Source: Pseudoteredinibacter isoporae (GTDB lineage: Bacteria; Pseudomonadota; Gammaproteobacteria; Pseudomonadales; Cellvibrionaceae). From it: a DNA stretch of 64,000 bases. A program made the translations under genes and the position numbers. How positions within the stretch are numbered: position 1 is the first letter of the stretch; the number at the start of each line of letters is the position of its first letter. Of this stretch, positions 17,830 to 27,042 are shown in pieces. The stretch is from positions 1,054,001 through 1,118,000 of the forward strand of contig NZ_JAAONY010000001.1 of the NCBI RefSeq assembly GCF_011602085.1, written 5' to 3'. The notes beneath the pieces were generated by a model. It had not been told where the DNA came from. It saw only the letters and a program-made list of their open reading frames with translations, and did not search any database.

Positions 17830-17984
17830 AGTGTCTCCTAGTGTGTGGCTTTGTTGAGTATGACGGGGGTGGCTCCGAAAACGTTTACCCGCCATACCAT
17901 TTATTTACTTATTCTGATTAATTTATTGGCCTTGGGTGTGCCGGGGTACTGTACAGGGTAACGCCCCATAAATCCCGGCCACTG

Positions 17985-18048
17985 CTTGTGGGATATTTTG
18001 GTTGGGATCTTGTGGCTGGGTCTTGTCGCTAAGATCTTGTGGTATAGT
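17985..18048 (+). promoter_or_regulatory. Repeated CTTGTGG elements upstream of hemE
   Basis: CTTGTGG occurs at 17985-17991, 18009-18015 and 18036-18042, with CTTGTCG at 18022-18028; the last three are 13 and 14 bases apart. GATCTTGTGG is exactly repeated in two of them. A TATAGT (18043-18048) directly follows the last copy and could be a -10 box about 40 bases before hemE. A regulator site or promoter is possible; nothing proves it. Confidence 0.35.
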
Positions 18049-18087
18049 GCGGCCAATTTTGCATTGTTAAAGGTAGCGAATTTACCC

Positions 18088-19161
18088 ATGTCCCAAGCGT
18101 TCCCTGAACTTAAAAACGACCGTTTCCTGCGTGCCCTGTTGCGCCAACCCGTGGATATCACGCCCGTATGGATGATGCGCCAGGCTGGCCGCTATTTGCC
18201 AGAGTATCGTGCTACCCGAGCCCAGGCTGGCGATTTCCTGTCTTTGTGCAAGAACACCGAACTCGCATGCGAGGTCACCTTACAGCCTTTGCGTCGTTAT
18301 TCTCTGGATGCTTCCATTCTGTTCTCGGACATTCTGACCGTACCGGATGCCATGGGGTTGGGGCTTTATTTTGAGGCCGGAGAAGGGCCGAAATTTAAAA
18401 AGCCACTGCGTACCGCTGAAGACATTGAGAAGCTGCCGGTGGTGAACACGGCTCAGGACCTGAGTTATGTGACCGATGCGGTTTCCATGATTCGCCGCGA
18501 GCTCAATGGCATGGTGCCGCTGATCGGCTTTACCGGTAGCCCCTGGACGCTGGCTACCTACATGATTGAAGGTGGCTCCAGTAAAGATTATCGCCGAACC
18601 AAGGCGATGATGTACGACCAGCCAGAGCTGTTCCAGATTCTTGTAGATAAGTTGGTTGATTCGATTATCGACTACCTCAATGCCCAGATTCGTGCGGGTG
18701 CCCAGGCGGTGCAAATCTTCGATTCCTGGGGGGGAGCCCTGGCGCATGACGCTTATCTGAAGTACTCCTTGCTGCCGATGAAGCGCATCATCGATGGTTT
18801 GATCAAAGAGCATGATGGCCGCCAGGTGCCGGTTATTCTGTTCACTAAAGGCGGCGGTCAGTGGCTGGAAGCCATGGCTGACAGTGGTGCCCAGGCGCTT
18901 GGCCTGGACTGGACCACGGACATCGCCAATGCCCGTGCCCGTGTGGGCGATAAAGTCGCCCTGCAGGGCAATATGGACCCCAGTATTCTTTATGCCTCTC
19001 CGGAGCGGATTCGCCAAGAGGTTGCTACCATTCTGAAGGGCTTCGGCAAAGGTGAGGGACACATCTTTAATTTGGGACATGGTATTACCCCAGAAGTAGA
19101 CCCAGATCACGCTGGCGCCTTTATTTCCGCCGTTCATGAACTATCGGCTGACTATCACTGA
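18088..19161 (+). CDS. hemE: Uroporphyrinogen decarboxylase
   Basis: A 357-residue cytoplasmic enzyme that removes four carboxyl groups from uroporphyrinogen III to give coproporphyrinogen III in haem synthesis. The signature [16 protein letters not shown] is at about 25-40, with [10 protein letters not shown] carrying the catalytic Asp and [16 protein letters not shown] the second signature. It ends with INLGHGI-type [13 protein letters not shown]. The start at MSQAFPEL matches the usual family length; an in-frame upstream extension of 34 codons is hydrophobic and unlike HemE, so it is rejected. It stands alone, preceded by a repeat-rich leader. Confidence 0.97.
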   Translation: MSQAFPELKNDRFLRALLRQPVDITPVWMMRQAGRYLPEYRATRAQAGDFLSLCKNTELACEVTLQPLRRYSLDASILFSDILTVPDAMGLGLYFEAGEGPKFKKPLRTAEDIEKLPVVNTAQDLSYVTDAVSMIRRELNGMVPLIGFTGSPWTLATYMIEGGSSKDYRRTKAMMYDQPELFQILVDKLVDSIIDYLNAQIRAGAQAVQIFDSWGGALAHDAYLKYSLLPMKRIIDGLIKEHDGRQVPVILFTKGGGQWLEAMADSGAQALGLDWTTDIANARARVGDKVALQGNMDPSILYASPERIRQEVATILKGFGKGEGHIFNLGHGITPEVDPDHAGAFISAVHELSADYH

Positions 19162-19264
19162 TAGCTTGATTAGACTAAAATACCACCAGAGTTGTTGTAT
19201 CAAGTCCGGGTATAACTCGGGCTTATGATGGTAGGGTCCCAAGTGGCTTTTCAAGGAGCGGGCG

Positions 19265-20632
19265 TTGGGCTTAAAGCAGGCAAAAGTAGGCGTCAATGAT
19301 CTGGTGCTGGGTATGTTCGTATCCGGACTCGATCGCCCGTGGACGCAGACCCCGTTTCCCCTGCAAGGCTTTTATCTTCGCGACCTGGAAGAGATCAACC
19401 AGCTAAAACGCTACTGTCGACACGTTTACATCGATGTCCAGAAGGGAAAAGGCCCGGCCAATAGGCCCAATTCCCTGGCGCCTATTCGCAAGAAAGTCAT
19501 TGAGGCGCCCAAGCGCAGCCCCAAAAACCAGCCGGTGGATGTCAAAGTGTCGCCTCTCAAAGTGCGGCACAACGTCTACAGCCATTACACTCCCCTGAAA
19601 AACGAAATCGACGGCGCTCGCCAGCTCAATCAGCGAGTAGCTAAAGCTATTGTGGAAGTGGATAAGGGCCTGGCGAGCTTGAACAGTGAGGCGCTGGCGA
19701 ATACCCGTCGGGTGGCGAGTGATATGGTCGACAGTGTGCTTCGCAATCCGGACGCGCTCAGTTGGTTGAACCGAGTGCGCGAGGCGGATGAGCACAGCTA
19801 CAGCCATTCAGTACGAAGTGCCATTTGGGCAATCTTATTTGGTCGCCATATTGGCCTTACCAAAAAAGACCTCGATGTGCTGGCCTTTGGCGTATTGCTC
19901 AAGGATGTGGGTAAAATTCAACTGGCTGCCGAACTGTTGCGCAAAGAAAATCGCAGCGATGAAGAAGAGCTGGAATACGAAAAATTTGTCGACTACGGCG
20001 TGGAAATGCTGCGCAAAAGTCGTCAGGTAGAACCGCGAGCTATTGCGGTAGTGCATAGCCATTGTGAGCGCATTAATGGCAGTGGTTTCCCTCAGCATTT
20101 AAAAGGCGACAAGATTCCAGTATTGGGTCGCATTGCGGGTTTGGTGAGTTTTTACGATGAGATCACCAACCCTCGTGATAATAGCAAGGCCCTGTCGCCA
20201 TCACGTGCGGTTGCCAAACTTTATGATTTGCGAAATGTTTCTTTTCAGGAAGACCTGACCGTCGAGTTTATTCGTGCTATCGGTTTGTACCCTACCGGCA
20301 CACTCGTGGAATTGAGCAGCGGTGAAGTTGCTGTGGTGGTTGAGCAAAACTTTGAGCGCCGTTTAAAACCCAAAGTGATGCTGGTTCTTGATCGCTATAA
20401 GCAACCGCTAAAGAAATTGCAGGTGCTGGATCTGGCGAAAAAAGATATGCGCATACAAAACCAGATCGATAAAGGGAAAAAGCGTGCGCAGGATGTTGAG
20501 CGTGTCGAAATTTCTCACGACCTTGAGCCATCGAGTTATCCGGTTGATATCGCTAAAGTGCGCGACGACTATTTGTTCAAAAAGCAGAAGAAGGGATTGT
20601 TCGAGCGCTTAAAACATTCTCTGATGGGTTAA
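19265..20632 (+). CDS. HD-GYP-family protein with degenerate active site (DUF3391 N-terminus)
   Basis: A 455-residue cytoplasmic protein: a DUF3391-type N-terminal region (1-130, LVLGMFVSGLDRPW) then an HD-GYP-like domain (about 160-345). In active members the domain degrades cyclic di-GMP. Here the HD pair reads LLKDVGK (Lys213 in place of His), the following H-P-x-x-G reads FVDYG, HHER reads HCER, and GYP reads GFP, so several metal ligands are gone while His177 and the NGSGFP loop remain. It is probably a binding or scaffold version. The start is TTG with AAGGAG six bases upstream. Confidence 0.88.
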   Translation: MGLKQAKVGVNDLVLGMFVSGLDRPWTQTPFPLQGFYLRDLEEINQLKRYCRHVYIDVQKGKGPANRPNSLAPIRKKVIEAPKRSPKNQPVDVKVSPLKVRHNVYSHYTPLKNEIDGARQLNQRVAKAIVEVDKGLASLNSEALANTRRVASDMVDSVLRNPDALSWLNRVREADEHSYSHSVRSAIWAILFGRHIGLTKKDLDVLAFGVLLKDVGKIQLAAELLRKENRSDEEELEYEKFVDYGVEMLRKSRQVEPRAIAVVHSHCERINGSGFPQHLKGDKIPVLGRIAGLVSFYDEITNPRDNSKALSPSRAVAKLYDLRNVSFQEDLTVEFIRAIGLYPTGTLVELSSGEVAVVVEQNFERRLKPKVMLVLDRYKQPLKKLQVLDLAKKDMRIQNQIDKGKKRAQDVERVEISHDLEPSSYPVDIAKVRDDYLFKKQKKGLFERLKHSLMG

Positions 20633-20654
20633 GCGCCCGGTAAAACAAGAGGGT

Positions 20655-21575
20655 TTAGTTGTCGTCCTCTTGGTCGGTTTCCTGTTGTTCTTTTGGCTCT
20701 TCTTGTTCGCCTTTCTCTTCCTGAGATAAAATTTGTCCCATGCTTTGTCCCATCACGGTTGGGCTGCCCGCTTGCAATTCCTCATTCCAATTCATCACAT
20801 CTTTGCCGAACAGAACAATTGCGGTTGAGCCAAGTTTAAAACGGCCCATTTCTTCACCTTTGTCCAGCTCGATGTCGTCCAGCAGCTGATCATAATCTTT
20901 GCGCTGAATCTGTCGTAGCTGCGGAGTAATCTGTCCAGCCCAGACCGTTTCAATGCTGGCCACAATCATGGCGCCGACCAAGACAACAGCCATAGGGCCA
21001 ACTTCGGTATCAAAAATGCACACGACGCGCTCGTTGCGAGCAAAAAGGCGAGGCACATTTTCAGCGGTAGTTTCGTTTACTGAAAACAGATCACCGGGCA
21101 CGTGAATCATGCTGCGCAACTTTCCGGCCAGAGGCATGTGTACGCGGTGATAATCTTTGGGCGATAAATACACGGTGGCAAATTTACCATCATTGAATTC
21201 TGCGGCCAGTTCATTGGCTCCGCCAAGTAATTCCAGAGTGCTGTAACTTTGCCCCTTGGCTTGAAAGATACGACCATGCTGAATATCGCCCAGTTGGCTG
21301 ATTGCACCGTCAGCGGGGAAAACAATGCTCTGTTTGTCGTCGTCAATCGGACGGGCACCTTCTTTTAATGCACGCGTAAAGAAGTCGTTGAAGCTGGCAT
21401 AGGCGCAAGGGTCTTCTTCGGCCGCTTCGCTCATGTCGATACCAAAACGATCAACAAACCAGCGTGTGAAAGGATCCTTTAACCATTTTCGTTGGCTGTT
21501 GGCGATTTTTCCCATCAGACGTGACAACAAATGTTGTGGCACGATGTATTGGAAGGCAATAAATAATTTATCCAT
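20655..21575 (-). CDS. psd: Phosphatidylserine decarboxylase proenzyme
   Basis: A 306-residue inner-membrane enzyme that makes phosphatidylethanolamine from phosphatidylserine. It contains the self-cleavage site LGST (248-251), where Ser250 becomes the pyruvoyl group, plus FPADGAIS (Asp) and YHRVHMP (His). After the usual C-terminal end it carries an unusually acidic, Gln/Glu-rich tail of about 20 residues. The rhodanese gene ends 13 bases upstream, so the two are likely cotranscribed. It converges with the HD-GYP gene. Confidence 0.97.
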   Translation of the reverse strand: MDKLFIAFQYIVPQHLLSRLMGKIANSQRKWLKDPFTRWFVDRFGIDMSEAAEEDPCAYASFNDFFTRALKEGARPIDDDKQSIVFPADGAISQLGDIQHGRIFQAKGQSYSTLELLGGANELAAEFNDGKFATVYLSPKDYHRVHMPLAGKLRSMIHVPGDLFSVNETTAENVPRLFARNERVVCIFDTEVGPMAVVLVGAMIVASIETVWAGQITPQLRQIQRKDYDQLLDDIELDKGEEMGRFKLGSTAIVLFGKDVMNWNEELQAGSPTVMGQSMGQILSQEEKGEQEEPKEQQETDQEDDN

Positions 21576-21588
21576 GTGATGATTCTAC

Positions 21589-22404
21589 CTATTCAATCTC
21601 GGTGTCACTGGCATTACCCCACTCAGACCATGAGCCGGGGTAGGCGCGAATATCGTAATCCAGGGCTTTTGCGATCAAGTACGTCAGGCCTGAACGGTGA
21701 TGGGTTTGGCAGTGTGTAATAATCGGGCGGCTGCCATCGATGCCCAAATTCTTTAAGTAAGTTTGAGCGTCGCTGCGAATCTTGAGGTGCTGTTCCCGGT
21801 CCATAAAATCCAGCCAGTTACCATTGATGGCACCGGGAATATGTCCGCCCCGTTGTGCGACAATTTTTTCGCCGCGATATTCTTCGGGACTGCGGGCATC
21901 CCAAATATCGATGCTGCCGGGTGCGCCGAGAAGGAACTCAATTTCTTCGCGGCTGACACTGGGAGCCTTGGAAATATTGATCTCAATTCTGGCGTTTTGA
22001 AGGGCAGTTTCTTCGCCGCTTTGCAGTGGGCCATCAATGGCCTGCCAAGCGGTCAGGCCGCCGTTGAGATAGCTGTAGCTTTGAACGTTGATGCAGTCCA
22101 GCAACCAGATAAAGCGCCCGGCCCAGCCACCGCCTTCGTTATCGTATACCAGCAGATGGCTATCTTCCTGCAGGCCGAGTTTTTCAACGATGGCTTTCAG
22201 CTCGGCTTCTTCAGGAAGCAATCCTGGAGGTTGGCCACCTCGGGTGGTCGCTTTGGGATCGATGTGGATTGCGCCAGGAATATGGCCGCGCAAATACGTA
22301 TCGCGATCACACAGGTCGACAATGATCAGTCGATCACTCTGCTCCTGCTGCTGAAAGGCTTCGGGCTCCACAATAAGCGGCATTAGCGTGGGGGCACTGG
22401 GCAT
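21589..22404 (-). CDS. Two-domain sulfurtransferase (rhodanese)
   Basis: A 271-residue tandem rhodanese. The N-terminal domain (about 8-125) lacks an active Cys (YDNEGGGWAGR), while the C-terminal domain (145-265) has the active loop THCQTHHRSG with the catalytic Cys and GHIPGAINGNW. It transfers sulfane sulfur from thiosulfate or mercaptopyruvate to a thiol or cyanide. The loop CQTHHRSG differs from the CGSGVTA of mercaptopyruvate enzymes, so the donor is open. AAGGA precedes the ATG. Close coupling to psd is a recurring arrangement with no clear functional reason. Confidence 0.92.
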   Translation of the reverse strand: MPSAPTLMPLIVEPEAFQQQEQSDRLIIVDLCDRDTYLRGHIPGAIHIDPKATTRGGQPPGLLPEEAELKAIVEKLGLQEDSHLLVYDNEGGGWAGRFIWLLDCINVQSYSYLNGGLTAWQAIDGPLQSGEETALQNARIEINISKAPSVSREEIEFLLGAPGSIDIWDARSPEEYRGEKIVAQRGGHIPGAINGNWLDFMDREQHLKIRSDAQTYLKNLGIDGSRPIITHCQTHHRSGLTYLIAKALDYDIRAYPGSWSEWGNASDTEIE

Positions 22405-22484
22405 GACAAGTCCTTACTCTCACTGTAAAACGCAAAAGGCTATTGTATGCCAAGGGGCGGGGCGAGTGCTAACGCTGGGGAGTC

Positions 22485-24029
22485 TTATTTTGCCTGCAGT
22501 TGCCGCAGCAGGGCCTGGTGGAATCCGTGGCTTAACTGTTTGAACCGGCGAAACTGCTCATCGTCGATCGTGGATTCCTCGATCAGCATTAGCAGGGCCG
22601 CCGGCTTGCCACCAATGAGAACGGACATGATGGCGATTTGCTGTTGCGGGTTCAGCAGGCTTTTCAGCCCGGGGCTTAGGCTTTTGTGCTCGGCGCTGAG
22701 CCGAATGGCCGCAGACTTTTGAAGCAAACGATGGCAGATATCGCCGTTCACTTCTTTCAGCTTAAATGCCTGGGGTTGTTTGCTTTCTTCCAGGCCATAG
22801 AAATGACGGCAGCTCAGCTGGCCTTTGTTGTATACCCAGATAAGAGCCCCTTTGCTGGCCAGACCTCGACGGAAGGTTTGCAAGGTGAATTCCAACAACT
22901 GTTTACTGCTGGAAAAGCTTTGATTACCGAGCAAGCGTTTCAGGCATTGCTTTAGCAGTTGGTCGTTTTTCTGGAGATTGTCGTTCGTAATCGCGGACGC
23001 AGCTACGTTGGCTTCCGTCTGCTGTGCGGGATCGTTTTGCTGCGGCATCAGGAAGGTGGGCAGCCAGTCTTTCTGTTGCCATTGGCAGTGTTGCCAGCGC
23101 ATGGGGTGCAGGTCAATGCTGAGGCTGTCATGCCAGGGCATATTCAGCATGCTGTGATTGACAATACCGTGCAGCTGTTCGCGGCTTAATCCACTTGCGC
23201 CGCTGAGCAATTTCAGATTCTGCTGCCGGCTGCGGGCATTCCACAATTGTGAGGCCAGACGGTGACACGCAATTAACAGCAGTGCTGCATCCGGGGTTTG
23301 AGGTTCCGGTCTTCCTTCTTGCCTCCGGCGAAAAGCCTGCATTGTGGATTTGAGTTGTACAAAGTTATTCATTTCCTGCCACTTCCAGGCTTTGTGGCAG
23401 GCGGGAAGAATGGCATTTTGCCGGCAGAAATCCTCCGACAGTTCTGAAAATGTGCAGCCCAACATAATTTGCTGGGACTGTTCATTGTTGTGGCCTTGCT
23501 TGTGCAGTACTTCCAGTTGCAGTTGAGTATGCGGACTGTCGATCGCCATTGCCCATTCGGGCAATCGAAACAATACACTGCTCAATTGAAATTGTTTTGC
23601 CCAATCATTTTTAAGGGCGGAAGAAATACCACTGAATATTTCGGTCGCCAATAAGCTGTGGATCACACTGCGGCTCAGGACCGCGTAGTGGACGGTTAAA
23701 TGCTCACGCGGTAACTCATTGCAGCTCTGCACAATACGAATGATTTTGGGCATACCAATCAGGCTGATTAATTGCTCCAAATGGTTGGGCCATTTTTCCC
23801 GTTGAGGGATGAGGGTGTTGGCCTGCTGGCTGAGTATCCAGCACAGCAGCGGATCGTTCAGGCAGGCGGCAGCCACGTTCGCGGCGTTGGCCGTCGATGC
23901 CTGGCAGGCGTGCAAAACCTGCTGGCGAGTGCCGGGCAAGACCTTCCATTCAAGGCGGTTGAGTTTTTGTAACCAGTAGCGATCACCTGCGGCTTGAGGT
24001 TTGATTACGAGCTGGACTGGTGCTGACAT
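22485..24029 (-). CDS. HDOD-domain signalling protein with C-terminal GAF-like domain
   Basis: A 514-residue cytoplasmic protein. Residues about 30-240 match the HDOD fold (VLHACQASTANAANVAAACLNDPLL, LEQLISLIGMPKIIRIVQSC, SVLFRLPEWAMAIDS); no metal-binding HD pair is intact, as usual for HDOD. Residues about 350-490 look GAF-like (KGALIWVYNKGQLSCRHFYGL). HDOD proteins relay signals to motility, biofilm or cyclic-nucleotide pathways without catalysis. AGGGG lies before the ATG. It is on the same strand as rsgA but separated by 80 bases. Confidence 0.82.
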   Translation of the reverse strand: MSAPVQLVIKPQAAGDRYWLQKLNRLEWKVLPGTRQQVLHACQASTANAANVAAACLNDPLLCWILSQQANTLIPQREKWPNHLEQLISLIGMPKIIRIVQSCNELPREHLTVHYAVLSRSVIHSLLATEIFSGISSALKNDWAKQFQLSSVLFRLPEWAMAIDSPHTQLQLEVLHKQGHNNEQSQQIMLGCTFSELSEDFCRQNAILPACHKAWKWQEMNNFVQLKSTMQAFRRRQEGRPEPQTPDAALLLIACHRLASQLWNARSRQQNLKLLSGASGLSREQLHGIVNHSMLNMPWHDSLSIDLHPMRWQHCQWQQKDWLPTFLMPQQNDPAQQTEANVAASAITNDNLQKNDQLLKQCLKRLLGNQSFSSSKQLLEFTLQTFRRGLASKGALIWVYNKGQLSCRHFYGLEESKQPQAFKLKEVNGDICHRLLQKSAAIRLSAEHKSLSPGLKSLLNPQQQIAIMSVLIGGKPAALLMLIEESTIDDEQFRRFKQLSHGFHQALLRQLQAK

Positions 24030-24109
24030 GCATACCCCTGGAGTTCAAAAAACACACAAGAGTTTTAAAACAGGCTAGCTCTGGTTTGGCGGTGAGTGCC
24101 GGTCAGATC

Positions 24110-25135
24110 TCAGGACGGGTCTTCAAAACTCTTCAGGATATGATAGTAGCTGTTTAGCCTTTCTGCTCTGATACTGCCTTCCTCGGCCGCTTTTTGCAGA
24201 GCGCAGCCGGGTTCTTTCTCATGTTTGCAGTCGCGGAAGCGGCATTGCCCGATATAGTCTTTTAACTCGCGAAAACCCGACATCAGTTCATGGACTTCCA
24301 GTGGCCAGAGGCCAAATTCGCGAATACCCGGGGAGTCGATCAAATTACCGCCACCGGGAAAGTGCAGGAGGATAGCGGTAGTGGTGGTATGGGTGCCTTT
24401 CTGGCGAGCCTCCGAGAGGGCGCCTGTACGCAAATCGAGACCGGGGATCAGGCTGTTGATCAGCGAGGATTTCCCCACACCGGATTGCCCTACAAAGACG
24501 CTGTTGCCGTCTTTCAGTAGCTCGGTTAACTCGTCGACACCTTCGCCAGTGCTGGCGGAGAGTTTCAGGGTTTGATAGCCCAGTTCGCTGTACATCTGGG
24601 CCAGAGCCAGCACTTTTGTGGATTCGCTGCCCCCGTCCAGCTGATCGCATTTGTTGATCAGCAGAAGGGGTTCAAAACCCAGTAATTCAGCCACGACCAG
24701 ATAGCGATCAATCAAATTGCCAAAGGGTTCTGGGTAAGGCGCAACCACAATGACCAGGCGATCAATGTTGGCGGCAATGGTTTTCATATTGCCGTGGCTG
24801 TCGGGGCGGGTGAGCACGCTGCGGCGCTCCAGTACCGCTTCGATGACGCCGATGCTCTGGCCCTGGCGCCAGACAACGTGATCGCCAGTAACGATGGAGC
24901 CCAGGTTGGCGCGTAGATGGCAGCGTTGACTGATGGTTTCTTCCAGATCCAGGCTTTCCACTTCAACCTGGGTGCCATAGTGAGCGATGACCAGGCCGTT
25001 TTGTTCGTCTCCGAGACTGTCGGCTTCCAGATTTTCCAGCTCTTTATTGCGCTTTTTGGCGGCTCGTTCAGCCCTCTCGGCCTGTATTTTTTCAATACGC
25101 CAGGCTTGGCGGCGGCTGAGTTTGCGCTTCGACAT
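24110..25135 (-). CDS. rsgA: Ribosome small-subunit-dependent GTPase
   Basis: A 341-residue late-assembly factor of the 30S subunit. Order is OB-fold (about 40-105), circularly permuted GTPase with NKCD (G4) before GQSGVGKSSLINSL (G1) and DSPGIREFGL (G3), then a zinc finger CRFRDCKHEKEPGC near residue 295. The N-terminus is strongly basic. It is divergent from orn, the usual gammaproteobacterial neighbour. Confidence 0.97.
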   Translation of the reverse strand: MSKRKLSRRQAWRIEKIQAERAERAAKKRNKELENLEADSLGDEQNGLVIAHYGTQVEVESLDLEETISQRCHLRANLGSIVTGDHVVWRQGQSIGVIEAVLERRSVLTRPDSHGNMKTIAANIDRLVIVVAPYPEPFGNLIDRYLVVAELLGFEPLLLINKCDQLDGGSESTKVLALAQMYSELGYQTLKLSASTGEGVDELTELLKDGNSVFVGQSGVGKSSLINSLIPGLDLRTGALSEARQKGTHTTTTAILLHFPGGGNLIDSPGIREFGLWPLEVHELMSGFRELKDYIGQCRFRDCKHEKEPGCALQKAAEEGSIRAERLNSYYHILKSFEDPS

Positions 25136-25237
25136 ACAAAAGGGGTGCTAAAATTAGGTTAGAAAGATCGACATGGTGCCAGTACAATGCTCCGGCAACA
25201 AGTATTTCATCAGCGTGCGTGATCAAGAGGATAATCA

Positions 25238-25798
25238 ATGTCTGTATCAGATACCCATCTCATCTGGATAGACCTGGAAATGACAGGCCTGATTCCGGCC
25301 AGTGATGTGATTATTGAAATTGCCACGATTGTCACCGATGCCGATTTGAATATCCTCGCTGAAGGCCCCGTTTATGCCATTAAACAACCCAAGGGGCGAA
25401 TGGAAAAAATGGACGCCTGGAATACCAAAACCCACGGTGAATCCGGTTTGACCGAACGCGTTTTAAACAGCCAGATCAGTATGAGCAAGGCGGAACAGGA
25501 TACCCTGAAGTTCTTGCGCCAATGGGTGCCCGCCGGTGCTTCGCCCATGTGTGGCAATTCCATCTGTCAGGACCGCCGTTTTATGGCGCGTTACATGCCC
25601 GAACTGGAAGCTTTTTTCCACTACCGCAACCTTGATGTCAGTACGATTAAAGAGCTGGCCAAGCGTTGGCGCCCCAGTGTGCTGGATGGTTTCAGCAAAC
25701 AGGGTTCTCATCTTGCGCTGGATGATATTCGTGAATCCATCGCGGAACTCAAGCATTATCGCGGACAGTTTATCGACCCGGTATTTGCGGGCGAATAA
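25238..25798 (+). CDS. orn: Oligoribonuclease
   Basis: A 186-residue 3'-5' exoribonuclease that degrades 2-5-mers and pGpG, the product of cyclic di-GMP breakdown. The DEDDh site is visible: WIDLEMTGL (Asp, Glu), [11 protein letters not shown] (Asp) and [10 protein letters not shown] (His, Asp). AGGATAATCA precedes the ATG. It converges on queG with three bases between stops and no terminator. Its pGpG role links it to the GGDEF-EAL and HD-GYP-like genes elsewhere in the window. Confidence 0.97.
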   Translation: MSVSDTHLIWIDLEMTGLIPASDVIIEIATIVTDADLNILAEGPVYAIKQPKGRMEKMDAWNTKTHGESGLTERVLNSQISMSKAEQDTLKFLRQWVPAGASPMCGNSICQDRRFMARYMPELEAFFHYRNLDVSTIKELAKRWRPSVLDGFSKQGSHLALDDIRESIAELKHYRGQFIDPVFAGE

Positions 25799-25801
25799 AC
25801 A

Positions 25802-26908
25802 TTAATTATTGTCCGGCCGCTTAATTTTCCGCTTGCGTCGACGTTGAGGGTTTTCCTGTTGCGTAATAGCCCAGCGAAAATGTTCGGCCAGCACAGCATC
25901 GGTATTGGGAAGCTTTTCCGTCAGTGCGCTATGTGCTTCGGCACTGGCTTTGGCATTGCCAAGGCCTATCGCCAGGTTTCGCTGCCAACGCTGATAGCCA
26001 ATTCGTCGCAGTGGTGAGCCTGCGGTACGTTGTAAAAATTCTTCTTCGTTCCAACTGAATAATTCCAGCAGATCACTGTCATGCAATTTGTGGCGGGGGA
26101 GAAAATCCTGCTCATGTGTATGTTGCGCGTATTTATTCCAGGGGCAGATGGCCTGGCAGTCGTCGCAGCCAAACACGCGATTGCCAATGGGGTCTCGAAA
26201 CTCTTCTGGAATAAGGCCGTCGTACTCGATGGTCAGATAGGAAATGCAGCGGCGTGCGTCCAGAACATAGGGTTTGGGAAAGGCGTCGGTCGGACAAACC
26301 TGCAAGCAGGCTTTGCAATCACCACACTGATTTTTTTCCTGTTCCTGATTAAGCGGCAATTCTAGATTGGTAAAAATTTCTCCAAGAAAGAACCAGCTGC
26401 CGGCTTCGCGGTTAATGAGTAAAGTGTGCTTGCCGGTCCAGCCCAGGCCGGCTTTTTCCGCAAGCGGGCGTTCCATGACGGGAGCGCTGTCAACAAACGC
26501 GCGTGCGCCGTGTTCCCGCCCGATAAAGTCTTCGATCTGTTTGGCCAGTTGGCTGAGTCGTTTTCGAATCAGTTTGTGATAATCGCGCCCCAGAGCATAG
26601 CGGGATACATAGGCTTTACTGGAGTCCTTTAGCACGCGGATGGGCTCGGTTGCCGGTGCCAGATAATTCATTCGGGCGCTGATGACGCGTTTGGTTCCGG
26701 GAAGCAACTCGTCCGGGCGACTGCGCTTATTGCCGTGCTCGCCCATCCATTTCATATCGCCTTGATAGCCTTTGTCCAGCCACCTCTGGAGATCTTTTTC
26801 CTGCTGATGCAGATTGGTGTCCGTAATGCCGACAGCCTGAAAACCCAGCTCACGCCCCCAGATGGGGATCAACTCAGCGAGTTGTTCAAGTTTATCCGCG
26901 TTACTCAT
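25802..26908 (-). CDS. queG: Epoxyqueuosine reductase
   Basis: A 368-residue cobalamin-dependent iron-sulfur enzyme that completes queuosine synthesis in tRNA. Two [4Fe-4S] motifs are present: CGDCKACLQVCPTDAF and CDDCQAICPWN, with RCISYLTIEYDG between them. The N-terminal domain has GFQAVGIT and YPxGGCK-type regions in altered form. The C-terminus is a short basic tail. It is divergent from nnr. Place and length match gammaproteobacterial QueG. Confidence 0.95.
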   Translation of the reverse strand: MSNADKLEQLAELIPIWGRELGFQAVGITDTNLHQQEKDLQRWLDKGYQGDMKWMGEHGNKRSRPDELLPGTKRVISARMNYLAPATEPIRVLKDSSKAYVSRYALGRDYHKLIRKRLSQLAKQIEDFIGREHGARAFVDSAPVMERPLAEKAGLGWTGKHTLLINREAGSWFFLGEIFTNLELPLNQEQEKNQCGDCKACLQVCPTDAFPKPYVLDARRCISYLTIEYDGLIPEEFRDPIGNRVFGCDDCQAICPWNKYAQHTHEQDFLPRHKLHDSDLLELFSWNEEEFLQRTAGSPLRRIGYQRWQRNLAIGLGNAKASAEAHSALTEKLPNTDAVLAEHFRWAITQQENPQRRRKRKIKRPDNN

Positions 26909-27042
26909 ATTGCTGTCTTTCGTCTGCTGCTGTGGCTTGGGTATAATTCAAAAATAACATCAGCGGTTTGATCCTGAGCCTGGCAAGTGCTGCACATGAC
27001 CGGTTCTGAAGATTTCGCTGAACACATTCAAAGCACATTGGG

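Noticed and set aside
17986-18087. 34-codon N-terminal extension of hemE
   Set aside because: Hydrophobic and unlike HemE; the family begins near MSQAFPEL and the extension runs through the repeat-rich promoter region.
18280-19137. 285-codon minus-strand frame inside hemE
   Set aside because: Antisense shadow of a highly conserved gene.
21763-22386. 207-codon plus-strand frame opposite the rhodanese gene
   Set aside because: The rhodanese has clear motifs and a Shine-Dalgarno; the opposite frame has neither.
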